This document shows, one piece after another, positions 1 through 11,856 of a stretch of 64,000 nt of DNA (position 1 is the first letter of the stretch; the number at the start of each line of letters is the position of its first letter). A model generated the notes under the pieces. It was not told where the DNA came from. It saw nothing but the letters and a program-made list of their open reading frames with translations, and made no database searches. The position numbers and the translations under genes are program-made. This DNA is from Candidatus Avelusimicrobium pullicaecorum. Its GTDB lineage: Bacteria > Elusimicrobiota > Elusimicrobia > Elusimicrobiales > Elusimicrobiaceae. The stretch covers positions 34,192 to 98,191 of the forward strand of contig CALUQD010000003.1 in assembly GCA_944322825.1 (NCBI GenBank). The letters run 5' to 3'.

Positions 1-409
1 AAATGGTATCACCGCCGACGTCGATGCGGTCGCCGGTTTTGACGGTTTTTAATTTCAAATCACAATGAAATTGGGCCGTGATGTCTTTAAACCCCATATC
101 CGATACATAAACTTCGTCCGGCTGAATATAATTGACCGCTTGCGGCAATGCGCCCGAATGGTCCATTTCCGAATGGTTGGAAATAATAATTTTAATTTTC
201 TTCGGGTCTATCACGCTTTGGATACGTTCCATCATTTCGCCGTAAAATTCTTTTTTAACGGTATCCACCAAAGTGGGTTTTTCCCCCATCACCAAATAAG
301 CGTTGTACGTCGTGCCGCGTTTGGTGGAATAGCCGTGAAAATCCCGGATGTTCCAATCAATCGCACCGACCCAATACACGTGTTCTGAAATTTTTACCGC
401 TTCCATCAT
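1..409 (-). CDS. Flavodiiron protein (FprA-type A-flavoprotein), N-terminal part, truncated by window edge
   Basis: Only the first 136 codons are present; the gene continues beyond base 1. The start is the first of two ATG codons (409 and 406), preceded by a GAGGAG-type ribosome binding site. The visible part is a metallo-beta-lactamase-like domain. Residues 79-84 read HSEMDH, the HxExDH di-iron ligand signature of flavodiiron proteins, which reduce O2 or NO to water or N2O using electrons from rubredoxin or an FMN domain. The flavodoxin-like C-terminal domain would lie outside the window, so full domain content cannot be confirmed. It follows the superoxide reductase and thiol peroxidase genes on the same strand, which fits oxygen detoxification in an anaerobe. 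Confidence 0.88.
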   Translation of the reverse strand, partial: MMEAVKISEHVYWVGAIDWNIRDFHGYSTKRGTTYNAYLVMGEKPTLVDTVKKEFYGEMMERIQSVIDPKKIKIIISNHSEMDHSGALPQAVNYIQPDEVYVSDMGFKDITAQFHCDLKLKTVKTGDRIDVGGDTI

Positions 410-436
410 ACTTACATTCTCCTCTTGCCAAACAGC

Positions 437-457
437 GCCCCCCGTTTAACGGGGGGC
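437..457 (-). other. Intercistronic GC-rich hairpin between dfx and flavodiiron gene
   Basis: An 8-bp perfect stem (GCCCCCCG/CGGGGGGC) with a 5-nt loop lies between the two genes. No T-run follows on either strand, so it is not a classical terminator. It may be an mRNA-processing or stability element (inference). Confidence 0.5.
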
Positions 458-465
458 TCTTAAAA

Positions 466-852
466 TTAATTTGCTTTTTCCCACAGCCCGTGCAAGTTGC
501 AATACTCGCGCGCTACTACTTTTTCCGCCTTGGTTTCAAATACCGCTTCGGGCGCATCGCCGGGTTTTAACTGTTTGCGCATGACCTTGCCGCATTCCAA
601 GCAAATCAGTTCAATCCATTCAATATAGTGCGCTTCCAACATCGGGTGTGCCGCACTGCCTACCTTCACACGGTAACCACCGTCGATTTTTTCAATCACC
701 GGGACGTGCTTTTCCGTCGCTCCGTCGGTGGTACCGGGGTTTTGCACTTTCATCGGCTGCCCGCAGCACACCAGTTCCCCCGCTCCTGCGTGCACCACTT
801 CCACCATATTTCCACATACGGAACATTTGTAAATTTCATTTATTTTCGTCAT
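466..852 (-). CDS. dfx: Desulfoferrodoxin / superoxide reductase
   Basis: 128 aa, the usual length of two-domain desulfoferrodoxins. It reduces superoxide to hydrogen peroxide in the cytoplasm without making O2, using electrons from rubredoxin. The N-terminal desulforedoxin-type iron site is visible as Cys10, Cys13, Cys29 and Cys30. The catalytic domain has the E47-K48-H49 loop, His69, His75, Cys118 and His121, that is, the four-His/one-Cys centre plus the catalytic Glu and Lys. All ligands are intact, so activity is expected. The gene lies 12 bp downstream of tpx on the same strand, which would remove the peroxide this enzyme generates. Confidence 0.96.
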   Translation of the reverse strand: MTKINEIYKCSVCGNMVEVVHAGAGELVCCGQPMKVQNPGTTDGATEKHVPVIEKIDGGYRVKVGSAAHPMLEAHYIEWIELICLECGKVMRKQLKPGDAPEAVFETKAEKVVAREYCNLHGLWEKAN

Positions 853-864
853 AACTGTTTCTCC

Positions 865-1374
865 CTATAAACATTTTTTAATTTCCAGCAGGACCGTTTG
901 ATAATCCGGCTCCTGTGTGACTTCGGGAACAAACTGAATATATCTTATTATACCTTGTTTGTCTACGATAAACACAGCCCGGGTGAGTAATCCCAAATCT
1001 TCCAACAGAACGCCATAGTCCTGGGCAAAACCAAAGTTGCGGTAATCCGACGCCGTAACGACATTTTTTACCCCGTTCGCCGCACACCACCGGGCTTGGG
1101 CAAACGGCAAATCCCGGCTGACCGTTAAAATAACTACTTCTTCCGGCAAGGCGGCGGCTTCTTGGTTAAAACGGCGCGTTTCCAAACTGCACACCGGCGT
1201 ATCCACCGACGGAACACACGAAATAACGCATACTTTTCCGGCAAATCGGTCCAATGTCACCGGCTCTAGGGAATTGCCTACCAGTTGAAAAGCGGGCGCT
1301 TTCTCCCCCACTTGCAACACCGCTCCGCTCACTACCGCAGGCAAACCATTCATTGTAATGGATTGTGAAATCAT
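865..1374 (-). CDS. tpx: Thiol peroxidase (Tpx family, peroxiredoxin)
   Basis: 169 aa, normal for Tpx. It reduces hydrogen peroxide and alkyl peroxides using thioredoxin. The peroxidatic cysteine is Cys62 in the motif PSVDTPVCSLETRRFN, and the probable resolving cysteine is Cys97 in RWCAANG, at the same place as in E. coli Tpx. It is the first gene of a likely tpx-dfx-flavodiiron transcript that reads away from dnaA. The start ATG at 1374 has only a weak, distant AGGA upstream. Met8 is an alternative start but has no better ribosome binding site. Confidence 0.95.
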   Translation of the reverse strand: MISQSITMNGLPAVVSGAVLQVGEKAPAFQLVGNSLEPVTLDRFAGKVCVISCVPSVDTPVCSLETRRFNQEAAALPEEVVILTVSRDLPFAQARWCAANGVKNVVTASDYRNFGFAQDYGVLLEDLGLLTRAVFIVDKQGIIRYIQFVPEVTQEPDYQTVLLEIKKCL

Positions 1375-1677
1375 ATGCTTATTAATAATTTTTCCTATTA
1401 AAAGTATATCATATTTTCTTTATTATAAAAGAAGAAAAAATGTTGTGCAAGGGCAAAAAGTAACTAGATGGATTTAAACAACAAAAAAAGTTATTTTTCG
1501 TAAAATCCCGCATAAAAAAAGGTTAGTAATGGGGGGATGTGAGGGTAGCCAAAATCCAAAAACACGCCAAATAACGCATTTTAAGCTATTTTAAAGCGGT
1601 TTTACGTTTTTTATCATTGACCTTGCCTTACAGAAAGTAGTAATATATAAAAAACTTCTTCTTATGGCGGCATTATT
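1375..1677. other. AT-rich divergent intergenic region between tpx and dnaA
   Basis: About 300 bp without a gene. It holds the tpx promoter on the minus strand (a TATACT-like -10 can be read near 1400) and the dnaA promoter on the plus strand. I see no perfect TTATNCACA DnaA box here, in contrast to the dnaA-dnaN gap. Confidence 0.6.
1617..1646 (+). promoter_or_regulatory. Probable dnaA promoter
   Basis: TTGACC at 1617-1622 and TAATAT at 1641-1646 are separated by 18 bp and lie 32 bp before the dnaA start codon. This is a good sigma70-type match judged by eye only. Confidence 0.55.
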
Positions 1678-3045
1678 GTGGAAAATTTACAAGCCTATCC
1701 CCAGTTGATTCCTGTTTTCCAAGATATTGAAAACATTATAGGAAAAGATACATATGATATGTGGCTGCGCCCCGCTCAATTTGTGTACAACGGCAACACG
1801 CTCACCCTTTTGCTGCCTAACCAATTCTGGGGAAAAACCATCCGTGAACGATACGAACATATTATCAAAGACGCGTTTCTAAAACATTTAGGGGTGGAAA
1901 TCATCGTTACGTACGAAGAATCCGCCCACGCTCCGGCTCCGTCCATTAGTTCTGCACAGGATGTTATTCCCGTCCGCCCAGAACCCGCGCCGGTGGTGAA
2001 AAAAAATCCGTTTCCATCACGTTTAAATTCGTCGTATACATTTGATAATTTTATTGAATCTCCCTCCAACCGCTTTGCTTATAAAGCGGCGGAGGCCGTT
2101 GTACATAAACTAGGCAACCGCGAAAATAACCCGCTGGTCATTTATTCCGCCCCGGGGCTGGGCAAAACCCACTTGCTGCACGCCATTGGAAACCAAATTC
2201 TAAAAGAAAACCCAAGCGCGAAAGTTTTATATATGTCCGGGGAAGAATTTGTCAGCGAATACATCGAAGCGCTGCAGAATAAGTCGTCGGAAAGTTTCCG
2301 CAAAAAATACCGCTCGCTGGATTGTTTTTTAATGGACGACATCCAATTCGTGGCCGGAAAATCCGCCAGCGAAATTGAATTTTTCTATACGTTTAACGCA
2401 TTGTTTGAAAGCCGCAAACAAATCGTGCTGTCATCGGACAGAACCCCACAGCAATTAGACTTAGATGAACGTCTTTCCTCGCGCTTGCTATCGGGCATTA
2501 TTGCGGAAGTAAAAAAACCCAACTTGGAAACGCGTATTGCTATTTTACGCCAAAAACGCGATTCGATTAATTTTGACATCGGCGACGACGTATTAGCTTT
2601 CATCGCCGAAGGCATTCAAACCAACATCCGCGAACTGGAAGGCTCGCTGTTTAGGCTGGTGGCCTACTGCGGGATGCACGGCGTCACGCCGACGATTGCC
2701 ATCGCCAAAGAATTACTGGCCGATATTTTAACCAACGATACAGATTTATCCATTAATGTGAACTCGATTAAAAAAATCGTCGGCAAGCATTTTAATATCA
2801 AAATGGAAGATTTTAATTCCAAGCGCAAAACGCAGTCTATCGCCTGGCCGCGCCAAATTGCGATGTATTTAACCACGGAACTGACGGATTTATCGCTGCC
2901 GGAAATCGGCCGGGAATTTAACCGCGACCACAGTACCGTTGTTCACGCACGGGACGTCGTAAAAGATAAAGTAGCGGCAGACCCGTTTTTTGCGGCCGAA
3001 ATTAATCAAATTATTTTGGATATTAAAGCTGTGGATAAAAAATAA
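1678..3045 (+). CDS. dnaA: Chromosomal replication initiator protein DnaA
   Basis: 455 aa; starts at GTG. The nearby ATG at 1664 is out of frame. DnaA binds oriC boxes, melts the origin and loads the DnaB helicase. Domain I is at about 1-80, with a short Pro/Ala-rich linker at about 83-110. The AAA+ domain has a Walker A motif (GLGKTHL, 160-166) and a Walker B motif (LMDDIQ, 218-223). The C-terminal helix-turn-helix domain carries the DnaA signature in the form [15 protein letters not shown]. Downstream lie an array of DnaA boxes and dnaN, the standard origin arrangement. One box overlaps the last codons of the gene. Confidence 0.98.
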   Translation: MENLQAYPQLIPVFQDIENIIGKDTYDMWLRPAQFVYNGNTLTLLLPNQFWGKTIRERYEHIIKDAFLKHLGVEIIVTYEESAHAPAPSISSAQDVIPVRPEPAPVVKKNPFPSRLNSSYTFDNFIESPSNRFAYKAAEAVVHKLGNRENNPLVIYSAPGLGKTHLLHAIGNQILKENPSAKVLYMSGEEFVSEYIEALQNKSSESFRKKYRSLDCFLMDDIQFVAGKSASEIEFFYTFNALFESRKQIVLSSDRTPQQLDLDERLSSRLLSGIIAEVKKPNLETRIAILRQKRDSINFDIGDDVLAFIAEGIQTNIRELEGSLFRLVAYCGMHGVTPTIAIAKELLADILTNDTDLSINVNSIKKIVGKHFNIKMEDFNSKRKTQSIAWPRQIAMYLTTELTDLSLPEIGREFNRDHSTVVHARDVVKDKVAADPFFAAEINQIILDIKAVDKK

Positions 3046-3180
3046 AAAACGGTGGATAACCCGTTTAGAAAAATAAAAAAAAGCGGATAAATTTTTTTGC
3101 GGTGGAAAATGTGGACAAAAAAAGCAGTTTATGCACAATCCGGCTTCCCGGTATGTATAGGGAAACAAACATTATCCACA
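3030..3180. other. oriC: Putative chromosomal origin of replication (oriC) with DnaA boxes
   Basis: DnaA-box-like nonamers read by eye: TGTGGATAA at 3030-3038 (perfect, reverse), GGTGGATAA at 3051-3059 (one mismatch, reverse), TGTGGACAA at 3110-3118 (one mismatch, reverse), TTATGCACA at 3129-3137 (perfect to TTATNCACA) and TTATCCACA at 3172-3180 (perfect). The stretch from 3062 to 3097 is very A/T-rich and would serve as the unwinding element. Boxes left of it point one way and the two rightmost point the other. The location between dnaA and dnaN is a common bacterial oriC position. Confidence 0.85.
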
Positions 3181-3213
3181 CAATAAACAGGACATATATA
3201 TAGGGATTAAGAT

Positions 3214-4322
3214 ATGAAAATAAATATAACTAAAGCCACTTTGCTGGAAGGCATTCAGATTGTTTCTTCGGGTGTGTCGTCCCGTACTACACTCCCGATT
3301 TTGCATAACTTTTTAATGGAAGCCCAAGGCGGTAAATTAAAACTCGTCCGCACCGATATGGAAATGGCTACCGTCCATTATGTAAACGCCGAAGTGGAAG
3401 AAGAAGGCAGCATCACTGTACCGATAAAAGAATTTTCCGACATCATTAAAAACTTACCCGATGACAAAGAAATTAATCTGTACAGCGACGAAAACAACAA
3501 ATTTCATATCAAATCCGGCAAAAGCAAATTTTGGGTGATTGGTACGCCCAAATCGGAATATCCCGCTATCCCCGAAGTGGAACGCGCCAACAGCGTGTCG
3601 TTGGATCCGCTCCTCTTACAGCAGATGATTGAAAAAACCGCTTTTTCCGCTTCCACCCAGGAAACCCGCTATATTTTAAACGGGCTGTTGTGGAACAACA
3701 CCGCGGAAAAATTTGAAATCGTCGCCACCGACGGAGGCCGTTTGGCTGTGGCCACGCACGAAGCGCTGCCCGGCAGCAAAGAATTTAAAATTATTATTCC
3801 GACCAAAGTCCTTACGGAACTGTGCCGCTATATTACGATTGCCAAACCCGGCAAGGACAGCAAAATCGAAGTCAACGTGGCGTCCAACCAAGTCAGCTTT
3901 ATGATGAACGAAACCACGTTTATTTCGCGCTTGATTGAAGGAAACTTCCCCAACTACAACCAAGTAATTCCGACGAAAAAGAACATTGGTTTTGAAGTAT
4001 TTTCCAAAGAATTGCTGGCTTCCACCCGCCGGGCCGCGTTATGCGCGGGGGAATTTGGCAGCGTAGTAAAGTACAAATTAGAAAACAACACACTGACGGT
4101 ATCTTCCAACTCGCAAAATATGGAATTTACCGACGAACTGCCGATTGAATATACACAAGAAGCGTTTGATGCGGCATTCAACCCGCAGTATATTATTGAC
4201 GTATTAAAAAACATTTCGTCGGAAAAAGTATCTTTTTCGTTTATTAATTCTTCCCAGCCGGTGTTGGTGGAACCGGTGGGGGATAATACGTTTAAGTACG
4301 TCATTATGCCGGTGAGAGCGTA

Positions 4323-4323
<1 letters not shown>
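3214..4323 (+). CDS. dnaN: DNA polymerase III beta subunit (sliding clamp)
   Basis: 369 aa, the normal length for three tandem clamp domains. As a dimeric ring it tethers the replicative polymerase to DNA. The protein is collinear with bacterial DnaN throughout and ends in the typical pattern FKYVIMPVRA (E. coli ends with a similar VVMPMRL). The ATG at 3214 follows a weak AGGGAT box. The stop codon overlaps the next start (TAATG), so the DUF721 gene is probably translationally coupled to it. Confidence 0.97.
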
Positions 4324-7125
<2,802 letters not shown>

Positions 7126-7187
7126 TTTCCGCCGGGCGCCGTTTGTTCTGCCCGGCAGCGATTTATCCGTAACAGGAGATATTTGTA

Positions 7188-9707
7188 ATGAGTGAAGAAT
7201 TAACCAATCAGCCCCAAGCCCAAAACGCCAATGTGGACTTGTTCGGCAATATCCAACAGCGCGACATCGCGGGCGAAATGCGCTCGTATTACATCGACTA
7301 CGCGATGAGCGTCATCGTCGGGCGCGCCCTGCCCGATGTGCGCGACGGCCTAAAACCCGTACACCGCCGCGTGTTGTATTCAATGAACGAAATGGGCTTA
7401 AAATACAACAAACCGTACAAAAAATCCGCCCGCGTAGTCGGTGACGTGTTGGGTAAATACCATCCGCACGGCGACATCGCCGTATACGATACGCTGGTGC
7501 GTATGGTGCAGGATTTTTCCCTTAGAAAGCCGCTGATTGACGGGCAAGGCAACTTCGGCTCCATCGACGGCGACTCCGCCGCCGCCATGCGTTACACCGA
7601 ATGCCGCCTGCAGCGCATTTCCGAAGAAATGCTGGGCGATTTGGACAAAGACACCGTCAAAATGATCCCTAACTACGACGGTTCGCTGATGGAACCGTCC
7701 GTTTTGCCGGCCAAACTGCCGGCTTTGTTGGTCAACGGTTCGTCCGGCATCGCCGTCGGTATGGCCACCAACATTCCCACCCACAACCTGGGCGAAGTGT
7801 GCGACGGTATTATCGCCTACATCCAAAACCCGGATATTTCCACCAAAGAGATGATGAAAATCATCAAAGGGCCCGACTTTCCGACGGGCGCTATCATTCG
7901 CGGTACCAAAGGCATTTACGAGTATTTTGAAACGGGCCACGGCAGTGTAAAAGTACAGGCCAAAACCGAAATTGAACAGCGCAAAAACGGGCGCGAAGCC
8001 ATCATTGTTACGGCGATTCCGTACCAGGTGAACAAAACTTCGCTTATTGAAAGCATCGTGGCCCTGGTGCGCGATAAAAAAGTGACCGATATTTCCGATA
8101 TCCGCGACGAGTCGGATCGCCGCGGGATGCGGCTGGTTATCGAAGTAAAACGCGATGGAAACGCCCAAGTGGTGCTCAACCATCTGTTCAAGCATACCCA
8201 GCTGCAAACGTCCTTCCCGGTCAATATGCTGGCCATTGTGGACGGCCGCCCGCGCGTGCTTTCCTTAAAGGAAGTGATGAAGGCCTATGTAAAACACCGC
8301 CAGGAAATCATCACCAACCGCACGAAATTTGATTTAAACAAGGCCCAAAAACGCGAACACGTGTTAAACGGCTTGCTGGTGGCGATTGCCAATATGGACG
8401 AAGTCGTAGCCATCATCCGCAAAGCCAAAGACCCGACGGAAGCTAAGTTTACGTTGATGGCGCGCTTTACGCTTTCGGAAGTGCAGGCCCAGGCCATTTT
8501 GGATATGCGCTTGCACCAGCTGACCCAACTGTCCGCGCTGGCGATTGAAAACGAACGCAAAGACTTGCTCAAATTGATTGCCGACTTGCAGGACATTTTG
8601 GGCAACCCGCAGAAAATCCTGGATATCATTGTGGAAGAACTCCAGGAACTCAAAAAAGACTACGGCGATCCGCGCCGCACGGAAATCGGCCCCGACGTGA
8701 CGGACTTCTCGATGGAAGATTTGATTGAAAAAGAAGACGTTGTCATCACCATTTCCAACGACGGCTACGCCAAACGCATTCCGCTTTCCACCTACAAGAG
8801 CCAGAACCGCGGCGGCAAGGGCATCATCGGCAGCAAGACGAAAGAAGAAGACTTTATGGAACATCTCTTCATCACGTCTTCGCACGCGACGATTTTGATG
8901 TTCACCAACCGCGGCCGCGTGTTTGCGCTGCGCGCGTTTGAAATCCCCGAAGGCAACCGTATGTCCAAGGGCAAGGCGATTGTGAACCTGCTGCAGTTAA
9001 CGGGCGAAGAAAAGGTGACGTCCGCGGTGGCAATTGAGGAATTCAACCCCAAACACTGCGAAAATACGTACCTGACGATGTGCACCCGCTACGGCAGCAT
9101 TAAACGCGTGGAATTGGCCGAATTTGCCAACATCCGCCGCACGGGCATCATTGCCATCGGCCTGGAAGAAGGCGATGTGCTGGTAGGTGTACAGACCACG
9201 CACGGCAAGTCCGATATCATCGTGGCTACCAAGAACGGCAAATCCATCCGGTTTGACGAAAACCAGGTGCGCTGTATGGGCCGCCCGGCCAAGGGCGTGC
9301 GCGCCATCAACTTGGCGCAAGGCGACGTGGTCGTGGGGATGGAACACGCCCCGACGGACGAACCGCAGCCCGATGTGCTGTCCGTGTGCGAAAACGGCTT
9401 CGGCAAACGCACGGAATTTAGCGAATACAAACGCCAGAACCGCGGCGGGATGGGTGTGATTACTATCAAAACCAGCGCCCGCAACGGATCAGTCGTCGGC
9501 ATTAAGCTGGTGGACGAAAGCAAAGACTTGATGATCGTTACCGAAAAAGGAATGACGATCCGCGTCCGCTGCGCCGATATCCGCTCCGTCAGCCGCAACG
9601 CCCAGGGCGTTACGCTGGCCAAGATGGAACCCGGTGACAAAATCGCCCGCATCGCCCCCGTTGTGAAAGACGAGGACGATACGCATACCGAAGAATCCGC
9701 CAAATAA
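7188..9707 (+). CDS. gyrA: DNA gyrase subunit A
   Basis: 839 aa; ATG 7188 follows an AGGAGA box. It is the DNA-cleaving subunit of gyrase. The catalytic tyrosine is Tyr136 in [10 protein letters not shown] (E. coli Tyr122). The C-terminal beta-pinwheel contains a GyrA-box-like SQNRGGKG and a second RQNRGGMG, supporting gyrase rather than topoisomerase IV. In the quinolone-determining region the sequence is [10 protein letters not shown]: the residue at E. coli Ser83 is Ile97, while the residue at Asp87 is conserved as Asp101. Ile or Leu at this site lowers quinolone binding in other bacteria. The gene is followed by a terminator. Confidence 0.97.
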   Translation: MSEELTNQPQAQNANVDLFGNIQQRDIAGEMRSYYIDYAMSVIVGRALPDVRDGLKPVHRRVLYSMNEMGLKYNKPYKKSARVVGDVLGKYHPHGDIAVYDTLVRMVQDFSLRKPLIDGQGNFGSIDGDSAAAMRYTECRLQRISEEMLGDLDKDTVKMIPNYDGSLMEPSVLPAKLPALLVNGSSGIAVGMATNIPTHNLGEVCDGIIAYIQNPDISTKEMMKIIKGPDFPTGAIIRGTKGIYEYFETGHGSVKVQAKTEIEQRKNGREAIIVTAIPYQVNKTSLIESIVALVRDKKVTDISDIRDESDRRGMRLVIEVKRDGNAQVVLNHLFKHTQLQTSFPVNMLAIVDGRPRVLSLKEVMKAYVKHRQEIITNRTKFDLNKAQKREHVLNGLLVAIANMDEVVAIIRKAKDPTEAKFTLMARFTLSEVQAQAILDMRLHQLTQLSALAIENERKDLLKLIADLQDILGNPQKILDIIVEELQELKKDYGDPRRTEIGPDVTDFSMEDLIEKEDVVITISNDGYAKRIPLSTYKSQNRGGKGIIGSKTKEEDFMEHLFITSSHATILMFTNRGRVFALRAFEIPEGNRMSKGKAIVNLLQLTGEEKVTSAVAIEEFNPKHCENTYLTMCTRYGSIKRVELAEFANIRRTGIIAIGLEEGDVLVGVQTTHGKSDIIVATKNGKSIRFDENQVRCMGRPAKGVRAINLAQGDVVVGMEHAPTDEPQPDVLSVCENGFGKRTEFSEYKRQNRGGMGVITIKTSARNGSVVGIKLVDESKDLMIVTEKGMTIRVRCADIRSVSRNAQGVTLAKMEPGDKIARIAPVVKDEDDTHTEESAK

Positions 9708-9732
9708 CCGCGGGTTGTCGGTCAACTTTATT

Positions 9733-9769
9733 TCCGCCTTTCCCGTGGTCGGGGAGGGCGGATTTTTTT
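9733..9769 (+). terminator. Rho-independent terminator after gyrA
   Basis: A CCGCC..TCCC / GGGGAGGGCGG hairpin is followed by seven T residues. Confidence 0.8.
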
Positions 9770-9807
9770 GCGTTTTATGGGTGGAAAAGCGCTTTTTCTT
9801 CATCAAG

Positions 9808-9821
9808 TTACCGCTCGGTAA
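9808..9821. promoter_or_regulatory. 14-bp palindrome TTACCG-CT-CGGTAA upstream of the amylase promoter
   Basis: A perfect inverted repeat with a 2-nt centre, lying 7 bp upstream of the -35 box of the glycoside hydrolase gene. Its 12-bp core (plus the 5' T) recurs at 11569-11581 before the ATP synthase operon. It is probably a binding site for a dimeric regulator (inference). Confidence 0.55.
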
Positions 9822-9828
9822 AAAAAGG

Positions 9829-9857
9829 TTTACAACCGCCCCCGAAAGTGCTATAAA
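9829..9857 (+). promoter_or_regulatory. Probable promoter of the GH13 gene
   Basis: TTTACA at 9829-9834 and TATAAA at 9852-9857 with exactly 17 bp between them, 20 bp before the ATG at 9878. Confidence 0.65.
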
Positions 9858-9877
9858 AAGAATAGGGGAAATCTGTT

Positions 9878-11341
9878 ATGAGGACAAATCCGCATATTTT
9901 GGAAATAAATACGCGCTCTTGGCTAAAACGCCTGGAAGCGCAGTTGGGGCGTTCCATCACGTTGGCTGACGTGCCGGATGAGTATTGGAACCGGGCCAAA
10001 GACGCAGGGTTTGACGCCATCTGGCTGATGGGGGTATGGAAACACAGCCCGGCCGCTGAAAAAATCGCACGCGAAAATAAAGAAATTCAAACCCAAATCC
10101 GTGCCATAAAACCGGATTTTAAGCCGGAAGATATTGCGTCTTCTCCGTATGCTGTGTATGCATACGAAGTAGATGCGTCGCTGGGTGGGAACGAAGCCTT
10201 GGCTGCCTTGCGCGCCAAATTAAATGGGTTAGGCATTCATTTGCTGTTGGATTTTGTAGGAAACCATACGGCTATCGACAGCCCAACCGTCAATTCCAAC
10301 CCCGATCTATACATCAACACCGGCACCCAAGAACCCGCCACCCACAAAGACTGGTTTTTTAAGAACGACCAAGGCGTCTATATCGCGCACGGGCGCGACC
10401 CGTATTTTGCCCCGTGGGCCGATACGGCGCAGCTGAACTATTTTAACCCCAAAACGCGCGAGTTTATGCTTGCCAATTTAATGCACGTGGCCGAAATGTG
10501 CGACGGCGTCCGCTGTGATATGGCGATGCTTTCGCTCAACAAAGTGCAGCGCGATACGTGGTGGGAATTTATCGGCGGCAATTTGCCCAAAGAAGAATTT
10601 TGGCACCAAGCGTTAAACGCCGTGCGCGAAAAACACCCCGAATTTATCTTCATCGCCGAAGTCTACTGGGGCTTGGAGTGGGACATCCAGGAAATGGGTT
10701 TTGACTATACGTACGATAAAGTCCTCTATGACCGGCTCCGTTTTTCCAACCCGGAAAACATCAAAGGCCACTTGGGCGCCGAACATTTGTTCCAGATGCG
10801 CTCCATCCGCTTTACCGCCAACCACGACGAAGAAGAAAGTTTAAAAGCCTTTGGAAAGGAAAAATCCCTTGCCGCCAGCACCATTATTGCCACGCTGCCC
10901 GGCGCGCGGATGTTCCACTTGTTCCAGCTGTTGGGCCGCCCGGAACGGATGCCCATCCAGTACATCAAGGACGATTTTGCGGAAAACAAAGAAGTATTGG
11001 ATTATTATCTAAAACTCTTGCATATTGCGTCGGACCCGGCCTTCCACGGGGGGCAATGGTCGCTGCGGGATGTGGCTGCCGTGGCGATGGGGGACGATTC
11101 CCACCGCAACATTTTGGCTTGGCAGTGGAAACAGCGCAATACGGGCAAGATGATTGTGATTAATTACAGCAGCGCCCCGGCGAGAGGACGGTTGTCGATG
11201 AAAGGCGTCTACGGCCCCGGCAGCCAAGTGGTGGAAGAACTGACCGGCCAGCAAATAGAAGTCACCCCGGAAATGCTTTCGCAAGGCTACGAACTGCAGT
11301 TAAAACCGTACGAAAGTAAAATTTTTACGTATAAGGTCTAA
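9878..11341 (+). CDS. GH13 alpha-amylase-family glycoside hydrolase (cytoplasmic)
   Basis: 487 aa without a signal peptide, so probably intracellular and acting on stored or imported alpha-glucans. The GH13 conserved regions are present in order: LLLDFVGNHTA (region I), GVRCDMAML (region II with the nucleophile Asp), FIFIAEVYW (region III with the acid/base Glu) and FTANHDEE (region IV with the transition-state Asp). The exact substrate (amylase, glucanotransferase or phosphorylase type) cannot be read from the sequence. It stands alone between two terminators with its own promoter and a palindromic operator-like site. Confidence 0.85.
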   Translation: MRTNPHILEINTRSWLKRLEAQLGRSITLADVPDEYWNRAKDAGFDAIWLMGVWKHSPAAEKIARENKEIQTQIRAIKPDFKPEDIASSPYAVYAYEVDASLGGNEALAALRAKLNGLGIHLLLDFVGNHTAIDSPTVNSNPDLYINTGTQEPATHKDWFFKNDQGVYIAHGRDPYFAPWADTAQLNYFNPKTREFMLANLMHVAEMCDGVRCDMAMLSLNKVQRDTWWEFIGGNLPKEEFWHQALNAVREKHPEFIFIAEVYWGLEWDIQEMGFDYTYDKVLYDRLRFSNPENIKGHLGAEHLFQMRSIRFTANHDEEESLKAFGKEKSLAASTIIATLPGARMFHLFQLLGRPERMPIQYIKDDFAENKEVLDYYLKLLHIASDPAFHGGQWSLRDVAAVAMGDDSHRNILAWQWKQRNTGKMIVINYSSAPARGRLSMKGVYGPGSQVVEELTGQQIEVTPEMLSQGYELQLKPYESKIFTYKV

Positions 11342-11349
11342 CTGGTTAA

Positions 11350-11376
11350 AACCCCGCCGGCCGGCGGGGTTTTTTG
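11350..11376 (+). terminator. Terminator after the GH13 gene
   Basis: CCCCGCCGG/CCGGCGGGG stem directly followed by TTTTTT. Confidence 0.9.
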
Positions 11377-11569
11377 CGTGGCGCTAATGCCCGAGAAAAG
11401 GGGGATTACGCCCGCGCGCTATTTGGGCGGACGCGGTTCCGGCCGGCAGTGCTTTTCTTTTCGAAAAATACCCGTATGCTTCTCAGATTTAATACAATAA
11501 AAGAAAGGCTGTTTTCGCACGAAAAAGAATAGCTTTTTGAGCGAAAGTTTTTTATAATATAAGTATATT

Positions 11570-11581
11570 TACCGCTCGGTA
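11570..11581. promoter_or_regulatory. Palindrome TACCG-CT-CGGTA at the ATP synthase operon promoter
   Basis: The same 12-bp core as at 9809-9820. A TATAAT -10 box lies at 11553-11558, so the palindrome sits at about +5 to +16 of the expected transcript and 17 bp before the first start codon. This is a classical position for a repressor site (inference). The 220 bp upstream show no gene. Confidence 0.55.
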
Positions 11582-11598
11582 GAAAACCGGGGCAATTT

Positions 11599-11856
11599 AT
11601 GGCGCTGGGACCTTTTAGCAAACAGGACCATTTGCAGATTACCACCTTGGGCTTAGAATTCGCCGTTTCGGAAATTCTATGCGTGTGGGCTGGTTTTTGG
11701 GCGGATAAGAAACTGGGGTCCTTTCCGTGGGGCGTGGTAGCCGGTGCAGCCGTTGGGTTTGCGCTGGGGTTTTACCAAATTCTGCGGGCCGCCAAACAGA
11801 TGGCGCAGGACAACGCCAAATTAAAAAAGGCAGAACAAAAAGATGGACGTCGTTGA
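11599..11856 (+). CDS. AtpI/AtpZ-like small membrane protein
   Basis: 85 aa with two predicted membrane helices (about 16-36 and 43-63) and a charged C-terminal tail. Its size, its two helices with a WADKKLGSFPWG-type loop, and its position as first gene of the atp operon match the AtpI/AtpZ family. That family is linked to assembly of the c-ring or to Mg/Ca transport for ATP synthase. It overlaps atpB by 14 bp. Confidence 0.75.
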   Translation: MALGPFSKQDHLQITTLGLEFAVSEILCVWAGFWADKKLGSFPWGVVAGAAVGFALGFYQILRAAKQMAQDNAKLKKAEQKDGRR

